From: Emydura subglobosa
Taxonomy: Eukaryota > Chordata > Testudines > Chelidae
DNA: 64,000 nucleotides
Assembly: GCA_007922225.1 (NCBI GenBank)
Contig: ML679954.1
Location: 26,082,240 to 26,146,239 of the forward strand
Reading direction: 5' to 3'
Of this stretch, positions 11,816 to 23,581 are shown piece by piece (the first letter of the stretch is position 1; the number at the start of each line of letters is the position of its first letter). Both the position numbers and the translations under genes were made by a program. The notes under the pieces were generated by a model, which was not told where the DNA came from, made no database searches, and worked only from the letters and a program-made list of their open reading frames with translations.

Positions 11816-12212
11816 TGAGTGTGTGAAAAGAATGAGAAAATGAGCAGATAGCAAGAGAAACCGTGTGAGTGTGGCCCTAGGAGGAAGCCTAGAGAGAGAG
11901 ATTTTTTTGTGCAGAGTACATGCTGGAAAGGCAGATTTGAAAACTGAGCTAAGACACTGCCTCCTGCTTGTCTTTCCTACTGTGATCAGGGAAATAGGAT
12001 AGTGGGTACATTCTTCATAAATAAACAAGATTGCACCAAAGAAATATATGACTAGCATAATCAATTTCTTGTCCTAACAGGAACAATCCAGCAAGTCCCT
12101 GAATACTGGCTAACTGGTTAGGCCAAGGGACAATGTTGTTTATTAATTTATTCAATATAATATATTGAATAAATCACTTAAAGGCCACAACAATGTGCCA
12201 GGCTCTGTAAAG

Positions 12213-12425
12213 ATTTATTTATTTATTTATTTGTATTATCACTGTGTCTAGGAGCCTCGGTCATGAACCAGAACTCCATTGTGCTGGGTGCTGTACAAAC
12301 ACAAAACAGAAAGATGGCCACTGTCCCAACGAGTTTACAATCTAAATGACAAGGCATAATGGATGGGTGAGACAAATAAGCAAGCCAGGGTAGGTTGGGG
12401 TGACAGATATATAGTAGGATGTGCA
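12213..12425 (-). repeat. MIR-like / LINE-tail-like repeat starting with (TTTA)n
   Basis: A TTATTTATTTATTTATTTG run is followed by CTAGGAGCCTCGGTCATGAA, CCATTGTGCTGGGTGCTGTA and TTACAATCTAAATGACAAGG. These blocks also occur at 7500, 13105 and 20380. Confidence 0.5.
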
Positions 12426-12740
12426 CTATTCTTTGTCAGTCAGTAGTAGAGATCATAATGCTCCACCTGCCTCGCTGTAATTAAGTAGTAGTTTATACTT
12501 TATGGAAGATAGGAGGAGGGAGAAAGGCAATCCTCTTTTATCCTATCAAGTTCTAATAGGGCAACCATCACCATGGTTTCCAAATGCACTCCAGAGATGC
12601 ATTAAGCAAAGTGAATAGTATCTTTCATGTCTGATTCCTTCTTTATTCCTGTCCCTAGGATGCAAATCAAATAGATATTCTCCTCCCCCCCAATCATTTA
12701 TGAATGATGTGTCATGTGATTTTGCTGTGAAGACTAGAGA

Positions 12741-12806
12741 TGAAATCCTGGCTCCATTGAACTCAATGGCAAAATTCCCATTGACTTCAGTGGGGCCATG
12801 ATTTCA
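12741..12806. repeat. Short palindromic repeat (clearest copy)
   Basis: TGAAATCCTGGCTCCATTGA pairs with TTCAGTGGGGCCATGATTTCA around the inner CTCAATGG / CCATTGAC pair. This is the best preserved foldback of the family in this window. Confidence 0.6.
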
Positions 12807-13101
12807 CCATAGGCTTCTACTGTACTTCTAAATATTCCTAAATATGAGAGCCTGCACATGGTTATATTTTATATCATTTTTTTTCTGCTCTGCTGCTTAG
12901 GAGGGTCTTTGGGGTGTGCCCTAAGAACAACACTGCCAAAAGTGCTCAAGGCCGCCCTTCCTCATTCTCTCTTTTGCTCTATGAACACACCTGGCAGCTG
13001 CCTCCTCAGTTTAATCTTTGCTGCTTCTGTATCTGGTAAACACACTCTGGCAGAGCCTGGGAGTTCTGCCTAGACCGCAGTGCATGAAAGTAATGATAAA
13101 C

Positions 13102-13307
13102 TAGGGCCCCATTGTGTTAGGTGGTCAGACACACACACGGTAGGAGACACTTCCTGGTCCAAAGATCTCACAATCTAAATGGACAAGACAAAAAGTGGTA
13201 GAAAGGATGTATTGTTATCCTGATTTCACAGAGACATAGAGGACTGGTTCAGCGTCACACAGGAAGTCTGTAACTGAGCAGGGAAATGAATTCAGATTTC
13301 CAGAGCC
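13102..13307 (-). repeat. MIR-like repeat
   Basis: It contains GGCCCCATTGTGTTAGG, CTCACAATCTAAATGGACAA and a CAGCGTCACACAGGAAG block, in the same order as the copies at 7477 and 20350. Confidence 0.5.
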
Positions 13308-13600
13308 TAGCAGTGCCAGCCCCAATATTTAAAAATCATGAGTCAAGTTCCCAAAAATTATGAGATTGGGTTACAAATCAGGAGATTCTGAAATATAATA
13401 AATGTGAGGTTCTTTTCATTTGCCTTCTGGGTACTGAGACTTAGGGTTCAGTTTTTAAACTTTTCTCCTGAATCATATGGGCTACAAACTTATTTTTATT
13501 ATTTTTTAATTAAAGCTGAGATTCTTATCTAATTAAATCTCTCCAGGATCTGGGGCTTTCAGAAGATCCCCAGATATCATGAGAGTTGTGGATAAATTGT
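13308..13600 (+). mobile_element. Non-autonomous DNA-transposon-like repeat (relative of 1146-1366)
   Basis: It begins GTGCCAGCCCCAATATTTAA and AATCATGAGTCAAG, and has the same internal order as the inverted copy near the window start. The right boundary is approximate. Confidence 0.4.
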
Positions 13601-15583
13601 GAATTGACATCCCAGTTCAGTGCCTTAAGCACACCACCATGTGCACGAGACAGGAAATGATACTCGTCTTCAGTAAAACAATAAGCTGTGACTATGCACA
13701 AAGCAAGCTAGAGAGAGAACTGATTTTTTCTGTAGTCTCTTTCAGTGGTAGGATTATGTCTACGCAGCCTGAGGGAGCGAGCCTCCCAGCCTGGGTCAAT
13801 AGAGTTGGGCTAATGGGGTTCAAGCTAGGGCTCTAAAAATAGGTGTGTTTACAGTGCTTTGAAGTTGTGACTTGGGTTCTGATAACATTATTTCTGATGC
13901 CTTTTCAACCTTCTCCATTTAATTAAAAATTTTTAAAAAACTACTCTGAGTAAGAAAGAGAAGTAGTTTGATGTAAAAGTGATGATACTCTTCCTTAGTT
14001 TTTGAAATCTCTGGTGGATGTTGACTGCTCAGTTAAATTGTAAGGAAAGGTAAACCCTAGAATGCTCATTTTTGGCACCATTGTAAGAAGTATCTGACAA
14101 ACAAGGTGAAATCAGGCCATGGAAAGCGAAGAAAATCATTTAACTGAAACAGCTTTAGGAGTCAAAAAGTACTTAAAAGTTTACATTTTTAATGAGATGC
14201 TAAATTTACAAATAAAAAGCAAATCCCTAGCTGGAGAATCTACAACAACAGACAACATTATGAACAAATGAATTCTTGGTGTGGCTTCAAACATAACAAA
14301 TGTTTCAAACCAAATAATGGGAGTTAGTAAATTCCACCATCCAACCATTATGTAGCTACTTTTATAATGAGTGCTGAAAGGTTATGGTAGATCAACAGGA
14401 TTTGTTTCAGGTCAGATGTGTGCTGCCAAATTTCAACCAGAGGATCCCTCATTATTCTCAGTAATAAAATTGTCGTTTCTGGATAAAATATTCTTCCACT
14501 ATGTCTACCCTCCAAAATCTATTGATTCAATGCCCCTCCACCAACTCTTCTGCCCCCCTCAATTCTATACTAATCCTTCAGTCCATCAATTCCATACTTT
14601 TCTCCCCAGTCTGTCAATCCTGCAACCTCCACCCAGTCCCAGTATCTGAAACGCTCTCTGAGCAAAATTTTCGAGTGTTCAGCACCCGCAATCAGGACCA
14701 GATGTTCAGAAGAGCTCAGCTCCCAGTTTGACACCTAAATAAGAGTCAAAATGTAACTGTTTACCCAACATACTGAGCAAGGTTGTCAATCTGGTCATTT
14801 ATTTTAGTGCGTTGATAGGAGCTTGGGCTCTTTTGAAAATCTGCTTCTATAACTTCCCTCGACTCAGCACCTCATAGAGGTTTCTTTCAGTGGCTCCCTC
14901 ACCTGACAGCTGTTCTGCACATCAAGCAGGAGGGCTGGCAGGTAGCTTTTACTGACAGCCTTAATAATTGGTGGGATCTAGCTGTAGGGTGCTTAACAGA
15001 GGGGAAGAGGGTCCTCTCTGGTGCTGGGAGAGGAGGTAGGCTGTGAAATGGGTCTCCTTTAATTCTAAATATAGTCAGGTCTCATCTGACCGCTGATGGT
15101 TTCCCTGGCCGATTGTTTTGCTAGCAGGTTTCCCTGCTAGAGGAGCAGGTAGAGAACTTTGAGATGGAGGCAGTAGGGAGCAGGCCTTCCTCTCATTCAC
15201 TGAAGTTCAGACTCCAGGCTGGCATAGGGTCACCAGTGGGGAGAGAGAGAGGCTTCAGCTTCTGCAGTATTCTCACCTCCGCTCCATACCATGAGTTGCT
15301 GGAGAGGCTAGCAGGATGGTAGTGTGGAATGCAGGTCTACAAGTGCATCCACCAAGCATTCCTAGTCATGCTGTGGGGGATGCATGAGGAGTGATACTCC
15401 GGTAGCAGTGGCTGGAGCAGGCTCAATCCTTGGTGGCACTGTCTGACTGAGCAGCAGACACCTCTGTCCTGGCCTCAGAAAATGTTAGAAACATTAATAA
15501 GCAGAGCTCTCCTTAGCCTTTTCTGACCAAATCATTAAAATGATTGTGTGAGCCCATGCAGCTCATCAGTATTTCAGGGTTGC

Positions 15584-15584
<1 letters not shown>

Positions 15585-15611
<27 letters not shown>
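15585..15611. repeat. Poly-T tract
   Basis: An uninterrupted run of about 25 T. Similar runs occur at 34087-34117 and 43747-43768. Confidence 0.9.
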
Positions 15612-15617
<6 letters not shown>

Positions 15618-16585
15618 CTAAATTTAAATCCAATGGAAAAAGTGTGTTTAGGGAGGAAAGTCCTACAGTGTGTCTCCAAGAGACAGTGGTATAGTTTCTG
15701 CCTCTTTCTTAACTCTTTAACTAGCACAAAGCCATTGCCCTGTCCCTGAGACTGAAGAGCCAATCCTATACTCTTCACACAGGCAAAACTCCCGTTCGAA
15801 TCACTAAACTCTCATAGGCAATGCATATCCTGGAAGTCAAGCCTACAAAAGGGCTTGCAGAGTCCTAAGTGTATAATTTTAATGTGGTTGTGTGTCATGC
15901 ATGGCTGCATATCTAAAAAATCCAGATATGGCTGAGAAGTGGAATTTTTGAGATACTCAGTAATGTGCATCCACATCTGACATTTTGAATCTACCTCTGT
16001 CAGTATAAGTTAGAAATGAATGGGAATTAAGTGTCTGGTCCTGTGACACACTGAACATCCTCAACACCCATTTATTTCAACTGGAGCTGAGGAAGCTCCC
16101 CGCTTCACATAACTGACTCCTACAATAATAGATCTCTTTTGTGTTTTCTAGCAGTACCACCTAACACAGGCTTTCCAGTCTGTCTGGTAGCCAACAAAAG
16201 TGGACAGATTTATCAGTTATCAAAGAAGTGATCCACATTATAACTATGATTGATTGGGTCACATACTGTCTGCTTGAGGAAACACTGTCAAAAGAAACCC
16301 CATTACCATCTAACATATATAATGCATGCACGCATGCGCGCACACAAACCAGATGAAAAGGTAAGGAAAAAACTTAACTCTGCTGTGGATATTCTCTCTG
16401 AGCTGCATTCACTTCTCAGCAAACCCAAAGACAAGTAACTGGTGTATGGGATATTCTGCCAATAAATCCACAGTAACACGAAGTTTTATAGGCCAGTTCT
16501 TCAGCTGGCATTTAAGTCTATAGAGCTTTGCTGATTTATAGTAGTTCAGCATCTAGCGTTCTGTATTTCAGCATACCTGACAATG

Positions 16586-16874
16586 GGTGAAATTTTGACC
16601 TCCATGAATCAATGGGAGTTTTGACATTGAATTCAGCAGGACCAGGATTTCATCTATTGGGCCTGATTCTCCTCTCTCTTATACCAGTTATAAATTGGTG
16701 TAATTCCATTGACTTCAGTGGAGTTACTCCATACTTACACATGTGTACAAAATTAGGCCCACTGTGTTTGTACATGCTGCCCCAGCAGACAAAAGACCAG
16801 GGGGTGAAAATCCTGTTTTCATATAAGTCTGTGGTAAAACTCCCATTGATTTTCATGGGTCCAGGATTTCATCC
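16586..16874. repeat. Cluster of three short palindromic repeats
   Basis: Two GTGAAAATCCTG-type foldbacks (16586-16653 and 16803-16874) flank a 16660-16760 unit with CCATTGACTTCAGTGGAGTTA and GCCTGATTCT / AATTAGGCCC ends. All three share the CCATTGA-TTC-ATGG core. Confidence 0.45.
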
Positions 16875-17848
16875 CAGGTTTTTTTGATTGTTTAATGACT
16901 GAAGAAAAATCACCCATAGATTTCTCCCTAAAACAGAGAGCAGTCCTTTCACTATGAATAAATGTATTTGTCCATGCTGCATCTGCAGACATCCTCATCT
17001 TCTGGGGAACAGGAGGTATATAACTCTGGAAGTTTTCCAGATTCATACTTAAAATGTGAAGCACTAACCAGGGTTCTTCTGGCTGTTGTCATTGAATGTA
17101 CTGACGATGTGCTCTGAATATGCTAAAAAGGGAAGATCACTTTTCAGGAATGATCACAGACAATGTTTCAATCCTTAATATTTTCCTGATGCTGGTAGAT
17201 ATTTCATTATGGCAATATCTTTCTTCTAAAACAGATGCAAACTGAGATTCCATGAGTATTTAAATGTGCTTTAAACATTTTTATGAGATACATAAAAATC
17301 CATCAAGGTTCTATTTCACAAATAGTGAAAACTGCAAAAAATTATGAAATGTTTTATGCTGTGTTTAATAAAGTTTCCTTAATTTGTTTTGTAGGTTTTC
17401 TGCTTTCCCAATCTTTCAGACCAGGCCCCATCCACCATCCCTGCTGCTCTAATTCTTTTTTCTCTGTCTGTGGATTTCCTTTTCTTCACTTCTACTGCAT
17501 GTAACCACAGGCCTGCTTCTCCTCTTTTCTACATCTCTGTAAATCAGGAATAACTGCACTGAAGCTGCTAATGTAAAACTGGTGTAAGTGAAAGGAGAGT
17601 ATGGCCCTGTAGTTCTAATAAATTAAGCTAGATAGGGCCTGATCCTGATGTCACATTATTTTTATGTTGAATGTAACTTTACTGAGTTCTTTTGAGTTAC
17701 TATTGATTTACACTGCTGTATATGAGGTCAGACTCAGGCCCACCTTTTTATTTTTTGTTAAATTGGAACTATCAGTAGAAATGTGCAAACAGATACTACT
17801 GGGCATAGTGCTTATTACTCTGAGTAGTACTTGATGTCATGATAGTAA

Positions 17849-18160
17849 GGCTTGGTCTACACTTATCTCGGCGATTCGGCAGCAGTCGACAGGAGTTATG
17901 CAAAGTATGCAAAGAACTGGCATAACTCCCGTTGACTTCTGTGCTTCCCTTCTGTGCGCCATCTTCACTGCACTGTGCTGACGAGAACCCATCGAACCCA
18001 CCAACCGTGTTCCCATCGATGCAGCGCTACGCCACTTGAGGAGGTGGTTTTAGTACGTCGACTTCTGGATCAACTGAGTGGGTCTTCACTGACCACTCAG
18101 TCAATCCAGATAAGTCGATCTGACGGTGGCGACTTTGCCGTCGTCAGTGTAGACATAGCC
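17849..18160 (+). mobile_element. MITE copy A of a 0.3-kb family (GGCTTGGTCTACACTT ... GTGTAGACATAGCC)
   Basis: The termini are inverted repeats. The flanks are TAA on the left and AAA on the right, a decayed TWA site. The interior begins with GATTCGGCAGCAGTCGACAG and matches copies B (38865-39172) and C (43847-44137). No transposase is present. Confidence 0.75.
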
Positions 18161-20349
18161 AAAGTACTGCTCCCCATAGTGAGAGTTTGCAGGATCAAGC
18201 CCTTTGAGGACAGAAAAGCTATTTGTTTTAATTTGCTCTATAAAGTGCCATGCATATTTACAGTATAATATCAATGACCATAAGGCATCTTTTCCTTCCC
18301 TGCCTATGTATTATTGACCCATCTATATTGTGTGATTTTGGTTTTCCATTTTCTTGTCTTCCTTGGATACTCTTTTGGATCGCCTCCTTTTCTTCCAATG
18401 TTTGGGAAATAATGCCTATCTCTAGCTTCTCATTATTTTGCTGATGTTATTAGTGATAGATCTGCCTTCTCCCTATGGCCCTGATCCTCCAGCATTTCTT
18501 GATTGACATTTCAATATTTAATTTCACAGGTGAGAAAGCAGCTCCTCCTGTCTTTTTCTTAAAATACAAAATGAAATTAATTGTTACTTAGCCACAAGAA
18601 GCAGTGGACTGGCACTTGCAACTATGGGCTGTGGGAGGGGAAGCCTGACCTGAAGTTAGGGCAGAAAGGAAAGAGAAGGAAATATACAAAAAGGCCAGAT
18701 GTGTAGAGGGGAGAGATTGGGAAAGCCCATTTTTCATCATTCACCTTCTGAATTAAAACCTTGAAAATATTTGTGCCATTAAATAAATTTGGAAAATCCC
18801 AAATTGTGTAGATTTTAGAGGTGGCCAGTTTACTTAAATCTGTTCTCCCTATATTCATGTTTACAATGTATTTGGATGATGATGTTGCCTGTGGTATGCA
18901 AAAAACATCCACATTGTGTCCTAGTGCTAGTTAACCTCACAGAGCGTGCCTCTCCTGTTCCTTACACTGGTGATGCTATTGATTTCAAAAGAGCTATTCC
19001 TGATTTAAACATGAGAGGTAAGCCAGTTTCATTTTCTTCTTTAACTAATCACAATTCAAGAATTTTTAAGCCATTTTCCCCCTTCTGCTAATGCTGCCTC
19101 TGGGGCTGTCAAGGTTGATGTTTCATTAATCTCAGTATTATCCTGTATTATAAAGTTCAAGGCACATTCTCATTGGTCAGATTAAAGTTGTGTATATGTG
19201 AGTAAACCATAAATCTATGTCTTATCACTAGAGACTGAACAGAAGAAGAGTTGGAAGGGGGGGCCAACTATACAAATTTTCTAATTTGAATACTGGATAT
19301 TCTGGACTCAATTTACATCTGTGAAAAAATGGACTAAATCTACTGAATTTCCTCTTGATTTACACAAATGTAACTGAAAGCAGAATTTGGTTTTCTGTCT
19401 CATCAAAAATACCTGTCATGGGTGCAGGAAAAAAGAAGAGAAATATTAGAGGAGGACAATAGCCTCATCCCTAAACCGTTAGGGGAACCGGAGTTGGGCC
19501 CCAGTTGCAAAGTTTGATTCTCTGGATTTGGATCTAAATTCCCTAAATGTTGTATCTGTTCAAACCTGGAGCTTTGGTTTTGAACCATATACGGATTGGG
19601 GCCAACCATGAAATTCAAATCTAGATGTGGACGTCCTCAGAGCTCCCTAGTACTAGACATGGTCAAGGTGGAAGGGTCCTCAAAGCTTGCCCTGGAATCA
19701 AGGCTTACATTTTTAGTTCCTCCTTTCCCTGCAACAAATGAGTAGGGAAGCCCATTCCATCTGGTACATAGAAAGCCAATTTCTGCATAACATGTATATA
19801 TTAAAAACTTCTCCACTCTGCCTCTCCCACAGCAATAATATAATATGCAAGATTCCCTTGCTTTTCTACAGTGAATACTAAACTCATTCCCTGAGCTGGG
19901 CATATTCCTGCTGCCCACCACTGATGAGGCTGGTGCACAGAAATACATACAAGATCCATTTGCCTTGTCCTTTGCTACAAACAAACAAAATACAGAGGGG
20001 TTGCCTTTCTTCTCCATAAACACAAATAACTCCCACTGTCATTAATGGAATGTGTATTACAAGGGGGCAGAGCCTTACATTGGCCCAATGAAGGTGAATC
20101 AGTAGAAAATGGAACTTAATAAATGGAGAGTTTAAAAGCACCTACAAGGAAATCCTAACTGTTAAGGACATGTGACATTTTGCTGTAATGCAGTTGGTCA
20201 CCTGACAGCATTTCCCAAAGTGTCTGTGCACAGTGGGTGAAATGTTCTAATCCTTTATAAAGCCCCAGCACAATGGTCATACTTAAAACCTTGTCTGTTG
20301 TCTTGGATAACCAAATAATTAAAAGCAGCAGCAGTTTTCTCTAGGTCCG

Positions 20350-20660
20350 TGGATAGATTATTATTCGTATTACATTAGTGCCTAGAGGCCCCAACTGAGA
20401 TAAAAGCCCCGTCGTGCTAGGTGCACAGTGAAGAGTATGAAATAATGAAAAACATTCCCTGCCCCAGAGAATTGCAGCATAAATAGACAGATGATACATA
20501 GGCTGGAAGAAGGGGTATCCTCATTTCCCACCTGGGCAACTGAGATTCAAAGAGATTAAGTAATCCCAAGGTTTTATAAAAAGTATGCAGTAGAGCTGGG
20601 AACAGAATCTGTATCTCCTGAGTTCCAGTACAGTGACTTAGTCATAAGAGCTCCAGCCTC
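20350..20660 (-). repeat. MIR-like repeat
   Basis: TTACATTAGTGCCTAGAGGC is followed by CGTCGTGCTAGGTGC, a tract resembling the MIR core in reverse (GAGATTCAAAGAGATTAAGT), and then TCTGTATCTCCTGAGTTCC. Confidence 0.55.
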
Positions 20661-20726
20661 TCTAGTGTGGTTTTCAGTATTCCCTATACGAAGTACAGGG
20701 AGTGTCTGTACCCTATACGAAGTACA

Positions 20727-21117
20727 GATTCATAGGTTCAAAGGCAAGAAGAGATGACTGTTAATATCTAATCTGACCTCTTGTATAACACAGGCCAAGG
20801 AACTTCCACAAAAATATTTCCTAGAGCAGGTCTTTTGGAAAAACATACAATTATGATTTAAAAATTGCCAGTGATGAATAATTTGTAAATTGTTCTTATG
20901 GTTAATTACTCTCACCATTAAAAATGTACACCTTTTTTCCACTCTGAATTTGTCTAGCTTCAACTTCCAGCCATGGGTTTGTGTTATATGTTCATTTGCT
21001 ACTTTGAAGAGCCCATTGTCAAATGTGTATTCCCCATGTTGGTATTTATAGACTGTGATCAAGTCACCTCTTAGCCTTCTCTTTTTGTTAAGCTAAATAG
21101 ATTGAGCTTCTTGAGTC
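20727..21117 (-). mobile_element. CR1 LINE fragment, 3' region
   Basis: On the plus strand the reversed CR1 tail appears as ATTCATAGGTTCAAAGGCAA, CTGACCTCTTGTATAACACA and AAGTCACCTCTTAGCCTTCT, then TTAAGCTAAATAGATTGAGC. The upper boundary is approximate. Confidence 0.75.
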
Positions 21118-23155
21118 CACACTAAATACTGACGTAATGATATCCAACTGATTTTAAGTGTGACCACTGTTCTTGGGCTATGTGCTATGTGCTGTTCTAA
21201 AATTCATACCACTATGATGTAGGGGCAGATCATAGAGTTGCAGTGCAACCCCTCCAGGGCCCGGAGTGGCTGCTACTTTCCCGGTGTGCATACCTGAGGG
21301 GGGCCCTGGCTACTAGATCTGCATCAGTACAGATCTAGTGGCTCCCTCCCTTGTATGCTCCCTAAGCTCTTCTCAGTGATGGGATGGCCTCAGCTAGCAT
21401 AGAGCCCACTATAGAGAGGCCTCCACCTGTGTGGCTTCTCTACCCATGACCTCTTGTTCCTGCACAAGGATACCACAGGAGTTATGTGGCACAGTGGGCC
21501 CCGAAGGAGCCCTTCATCAGTGGGCAAATTTCACCAAGTGGACCTAATCATCAATAACAAGACAAGTCCGTTACTTCGATATCTAACATTATCTGAAAAG
21601 TATCCCGTCCAATACTATTTTAATATGGTTTAACTTTCTTGTCTCAGGCAACTACTAGGGAATTTAGGGGGAAGAGAGACAGCCTGCCAGCACTTACAAG
21701 TTCCTCTGACATTGTGCCCTCGTACCCCCTAGAAGAACTTCCGAAGTGCTTTAAATGCTTCCAATGTAAATAACATCTTTGCTTAAATATATTTAAGCAA
21801 GATTTTTAATATTGCCATTCAGGCTAAGAGTTATACTTAACTCTTACACTGAACTCCTATTTTTAACCTTCAAAGTTCTTTTCATGCATTATCTTCTGCA
21901 CACCTGTGTGAGGCAAGTATCACCATCCTTGGGGAGATAGATGGGGAGACTAAGGCACAGAGGCTGAGTGACTCAGTCATTGCCTTACTAAAAGTGGCGT
22001 CATCAGAAGCAAGCTGTGTTCACTTACTGCTTGGTTAATAAACACCAAAATCACATATTCATTTCCTGATGTTGAAACCATGTTTTCTCTTGATCAGCTA
22101 GAAAAATATACAAGTGAACGGAGTGCTGTCAAAAGAAACTAAAATCCTCAAAGCAATGCACCAGTTCTGAAGCAGTGACTATCTGTGGAAGTGTAACTTC
22201 ACCTGTCATCAACAGAGCAGTTGTGACATGTTTCATTCTTTCAGTACTAAATCTACTGAGAAGGTCTTTCACTTTTTCAAGATACAAAGCATGTGATGTT
22301 AGCTACATATCTGTGACATTCCAGGCATGTTACTTGGGACTGATAAAAATACAATATTGATTATTTAACAACTTTGAACTGTTTTCATTCTTTTTAACAT
22401 TCCTTTTACAACATGATTTTTCTTTCATGGAGATAATACATGCAATATGTGTTTGCATATAAACCCCTCTCTGAAATATGTCTTCCTGGTGAGATGATCC
22501 TATGTCTGTGACATGGTTCATTTAGCTGCCACTCCATTTGCAAAATGACTCTCAGAAATAATTCCCATAAAAGCAGCCTGTATTCTGCAAGGAAGAGGTT
22601 AATTTCAAACCAGTTCTTCAGAATACTGATAGCATTCTGATACTGATTTTATTATGCTAAGCATCACCTACATATTTTTACAAGAAATGGTTCTGAAACA
22701 TTATCAAAATGATTTCTCTCTTTTTCAAGATGCAAAGAGCATTCCCCCCCCCCGTGGATTACAGCTCAGATGATGCAGACCCAGTTTCAGAACAGACGTG
22801 AACTCCATGCAAATATATTACATACAAAGCTTAATTTTACCCCTACTGAAATCCACAGACACATACATATCAGACACAGACACATGCTGACATAACAACA
22901 CACACTCACAGAGGAATGAGACACACTGACATACTTTCATACATGCATAATACACAGATATAACATTCTCTCACTCAGCGTGTACAACTGATCTGTGCTA
23001 TTATTCTCTATATATTCACCTAGGCAGTGACTAACGCACTAACCAGAGCAGACCCCAGTGAAACAAGCATGCTGTCTTGGAACAAAGTTGTTCCTAAAAT
23101 GCTTCTAATGATCTGCATTATGCTAAAGTGGAAGGCACTCAGGTTCTTCACTCAC

Positions 23156-23233
23156 CTCCACAAAATAAAAGCAAGGCAATAGGGTGACGCTGTCCTTGGT
23201 CACTTTGCCTTTTTGCCTCTCTTTTGCAGACAT
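23156..23233 (-). CDS. PLPPR4: PLPPR4 coding exon 1 (start codon to first splice donor)
   Basis: This exon encodes the N-terminus of phospholipid phosphatase related protein 4 (plasticity-related gene 1), a six-pass membrane protein of the lipid phosphate phosphatase superfamily found at glutamatergic postsynapses, where it modulates lysophosphatidate signalling. The 26 codons begin MSAKERQKGKVTKDS and run into LLPCFYFVE, the family's cytosolic tail and the start of transmembrane segment 1. I recognise this as PLPPR4; paralogue PLPPR3 differs in the tail (from memory). The last codon GAG is followed by the donor GTGAGT at 23150-23155, so the exon ends in phase 0. The ATG at 23231-23233 has an A at -3 and is the only in-frame ATG, although the frame stays open for about 84 codons upstream. 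Nothing in the exon is broken. Confidence 0.95.
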
Positions 23234-23569
23234 GCTGGCTAAGGAGATGAGCCGGGGTCTTCTTTTAGGGATGTGGATGAGTGCTTCAAAGCAAGCTTCC
23301 TCTCCTCCAGCTCCGGTGCCTTGTGCTGATGTCACATTCCCCAGGGGCACCTCTGGAGTGCACAGTGTGACGCTTCCCTCCTTGCAGCAGTCCCTTGTGC
23401 CACGCGCAGGCAGCCCAAAGCCTCTTCTCTGCGAGAGATTTCCTTCCTTCCCCAAAGCTGCTGCAATGGCTTCCACCCCCAGCACAGAGCCCTGGCTTTC
23501 TATGCACTAGGAAGATTCACTGCATTTACAATCCTGAAGCTTCGTACAATATTCATGGGCTTGACGTCA
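23234..23569 (-). promoter_or_regulatory. PLPPR4: PLPPR4 5' UTR / proximal promoter block
   Basis: This stretch directly upstream of the PLPPR4 start codon is clearly more GC-rich than its surroundings. It contains a second CRE-like site, TGATGTCA at 23327-23334, and on the minus strand a minimal start-stop uORF (ATGTGA, 23332-23337) about 100 nt before the main ATG. I see no TATA box at a sensible distance. The transcription start site cannot be placed by eye. Overlapping open frames on both strands here look like by-products of base composition. Confidence 0.6.
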
Positions 23570-23581
23570 AGAAATCTACTC
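23570..23581. promoter_or_regulatory. Perfect CRE palindrome upstream of PLPPR4
   Basis: A perfect 12-bp palindrome, CTTGACGTCAAG, contains the canonical cAMP response element TGACGTCA (23572-23579). It lies about 340 bp upstream of the PLPPR4 ATG, where a promoter-proximal CREB/ATF site would be expected. That the site is used is inference. Confidence 0.5.

Larger units (their letters stand above)
4009..23155 (-). other. PLPPR4: PLPPR4 intron 1
   Basis: The 19.1-kb interval lies between the donor after exon 1 (GTGAGT) and the acceptor before exon 2. It holds the MIR-like, CR1, MITE and LTR insertions listed separately. The stretches 4400-5300, 5830-7470, 7740-8680, 9720-10520, 13640-17840, 18165-20340 and 21120-23150 show no other recognisable genes. 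They contain low-complexity runs, scattered short palindromic repeats and AT-rich unique sequence. Confidence 0.9.

Noticed and set aside
16322..16346. Alternating purine-pyrimidine stretch (GCATGCACGCATGCGCGCAC) as a specific Z-DNA signal
   Set aside because: It is short and isolated, with no associated promoter or gene. It is noted only as low complexity.
20682..20727. loxP-like arms (TATACGAAGT)
   Set aside because: Only ten bases match a loxP arm, the copies are direct rather than inverted, and the context is a vertebrate intron. This is coincidence.
23184..23510. Plus-strand 108-codon frame opposite PLPPR4 exon 1
   Set aside because: It is the shadow of the real exon and its GC-rich 5' UTR. 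It shows no recognisable domain.
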